Source of the DNA: Chthoniobacter sp.
Lineage (GTDB): Bacteria; Verrucomicrobiota; Verrucomicrobiia; Chthoniobacterales; Chthoniobacteraceae
NCBI GenBank assembly: GCA_025351065.1
Contig: JANXWQ010000521.1
Coordinates: 1-6,646 of the forward strand
DNA length: 6,646 bases
Direction: 5' to 3'
The notes beneath the pieces were generated by a model. It ran no database searches. It was not told the DNA's origin and was given only the letters and a program-made list of their open reading frames with translations. Position 1 is the stretch's first letter. Every line of letters begins with the position of its first letter. Below, piece by piece: positions 5,547 to 6,646 of the stretch. The position numbers were made by a program, and so were the translations under genes.

Positions 5547-6515
5547 TCACCCTCCGCGCGCGAGGAGGCTGAGGATGGCTTTCTGCGCGTGGAGACGGTT
5601 TTCGGCCTGGGTGAAGATGGTGTCGGCGTGGGCTTCGAGCACTTCCTCGGTGATCTCTTTGCCGCGGTACGCGGGTAGGCAGTGCAAGACGAGCGCGCCA
5701 GGCTTGGCCTTCGCGACGAGCGCGGTGTCGATCTGGTAGCGGGCGAACTGCGCGGCACGGTACGCCGCCTCGTCTTCCTTGCCCATGCTCACCCACACGT
5801 CGGTATAGAGCACGTCCGCGCCCGTGGCCGCAGCGTCGAGATTTTCGGTGACGATGAGCCGCCCGCCGCGCGCGTTTTCGTACACGGCCTGCGCGTCGCC
5901 ATCCACAGGCGCGGGTGTTTTCACCACGGGAAAGGCGCGGGCGATAACCTCAGGCGCAGGCTGGAAGGCGCGCGGCGCGGCGATGCGCAGCTCGAACTCC
6001 AGCTTCGACGCGGCCCACAGCCACGAGGCCGGCATGTTGCACGCGCCGTCGCCGATGAAGGTGACGACCTTGCCCGCGTAGCCGCCGAGCTTTTCCTGGA
6101 TGGTCTGCAAGTCGGCGATGATCTGGCACGGGTGCTCCCCGTCGGTCAGCGCGTTGACCGTGGGGATGCCGGAGTATTTCGCGAAATCATCGACATCGCT
6201 CTGCGCAAACGTGCGGATGACCGCGCCGTGGACCATGCGCCCGAGGACGCGCGCGGTGTCTTTGATCGGCTCGCCGCGGCCGAGCTGGATTTCGCTGGCG
6301 TTGAGAAAAAGCACGTCGCCGCCGAGTTCGCGGATGCCGACCTCGAAGGACACGCGGGTGCGCGTGGAGCTTTTGGCAAACAGCAGCGCCCAGCACTGGT
6401 GGCGCAGCGGGTGTGCGGCGTGATGTCCGCGCGTGGCTTTCATCTCGGTGGCGAGCGCGAGGATGGCGTGCAGTTCGGCGACCGTGGCGGACTCGATGGA
6501 GAGGAAGTTTTTCAT
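5547..6515 (-). CDS. argF: Ornithine carbamoyltransferase
   Basis: This enzyme transfers the carbamoyl group from carbamoyl phosphate to L-ornithine, giving citrulline, in cytosolic arginine synthesis. At 322 residues it has the normal full length, with all signature motifs in order. S50-T-R-T-R54 binds carbamoyl phosphate. IRTFAQSD (100-107) and HPCQIIADLQT (128-138) follow. FIGDGACNMPASW (153-165) opens the ornithine-binding half. YTDVWVSMG (237-245) includes the SMG ornithine loop, and HCLPA (278-282) holds the catalytic Cys. The C-terminal helix FTQAENRLHAQKAIL is typical. The SMG and HCLP motifs favour ornithine over N-acetylornithine or succinylornithine as substrate, and over aspartate carbamoyltransferase. 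The start ATG lies 9 bases after the argD stop, fitting one transcript with coordinated expression. No clear SD is seen before the ATG, and no ARG-box was recognised. Confidence 0.97.
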   Translation of the reverse strand: MKNFLSIESATVAELHAILALATEMKATRGHHAAHPLRHQCWALLFAKSSTRTRVSFEVGIRELGGDVLFLNASEIQLGRGEPIKDTARVLGRMVHGAVIRTFAQSDVDDFAKYSGIPTVNALTDGEHPCQIIADLQTIQEKLGGYAGKVVTFIGDGACNMPASWLWAASKLEFELRIAAPRAFQPAPEVIARAFPVVKTPAPVDGDAQAVYENARGGRLIVTENLDAAATGADVLYTDVWVSMGKEDEAAYRAAQFARYQIDTALVAKAKPGALVLHCLPAYRGKEITEEVLEAHADTIFTQAENRLHAQKAILSLLARGG

Positions 6516-6524
6516 GGCATTCGA

Positions 6525-6646
6525 TCAGGCGGACAAGCGCGCGAGCACGGTGCGGAGAATCGCCACGCCTTCGTCGATTTCGGCGCGCGAGACATTGAGC
6601 GGCGGGAGCCAGCGGATGGCGTGGGTGCCGCTCGGCACATTGAGGA
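6525..6646 (-). CDS. argD: Acetylornithine aminotransferase, C-terminal tail (5' part beyond window)
   Basis: The last 40 codons of a minus-strand gene are visible, with the stop at 6527-6525 and the frame open at the window's right edge. The tail contains GTHAIRWLPPLNVSRAEIDE and then VAILRTVLARLSA. The R-x-L/W-P-P-L motif followed by an E-I-D helix is the usual end of class III PLP-dependent aminotransferases. With argF directly downstream this points to ArgD, which makes N-acetylornithine from N-acetylglutamate semialdehyde and glutamate. Other class III enzymes share this tail, so the symbol rests partly on context. The PLP lysine and substrate residues are outside the window. Confidence 0.85.
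   Translation of the reverse strand, partial: LNVPSGTHAIRWLPPLNVSRAEIDEGVAILRTVLARLSA

Overview
The window is GC-rich and tightly packed with bacterial genes. It holds two divergent histories placed tail to tail. On the plus strand (1-4730) lies the end of a probable envelope operon. On the minus strand (6646-4750) lie two arginine biosynthesis genes followed by an exported dioxygenase. High GC, weak Shine-Dalgarno sites, this kind of VWA/amidotransferase-like operon and the dispersed GTAG-footed palindromes all suggest a member of Verrucomicrobiota or a close PVC relative. That assignment is inference; no rRNA or other phylogenetic marker is present.

Plus strand: (1) the C-terminal part of a coiled-coil protein with a low-complexity hexapeptide linker, probably open at the window's left edge; (2) a 785-residue membrane protein with a von Willebrand A (VWA) domain carrying a complete MIDAS and a glutamine-amidotransferase-like domain without an obvious nucleophile; (3) a 378-codon secreted protein that looks like a caspase-fold (clan CD) peptidase with an EF-hand loop, whose start overlaps the VWA stop as ATGA. 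In PVC bacteria such gene sets usually sit downstream of MoxR AAA+ ATPase and DUF58 genes, which would be off the left edge. The likely theme is a membrane VWA/ATPase assembly working with an exported protease-like partner; the substrate is unknown.

Minus strand: the C-terminal tail of argD (acetylornithine aminotransferase), then complete argF (ornithine carbamoyltransferase) 9 bases later, then a 131-base gap and a Tat-exported intradiol-type ring-cleavage dioxygenase. The dioxygenase ends 19 bases from the end of the peptidase-like gene, so the two units converge.

Three REP/BIME-like palindromic elements are present: before the VWA gene (1128-1237), inside the 5' coding part of the peptidase-like gene (3633-3761) and after argF (5491-5544). 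Each is an inverted pair of small hairpins with a GTAG-like foot. The most striking observation is the middle one. It splits what would otherwise be a continuous signal peptide, keeps the reading frame, and is flanked by GCGCAG direct repeats 135 bases apart.
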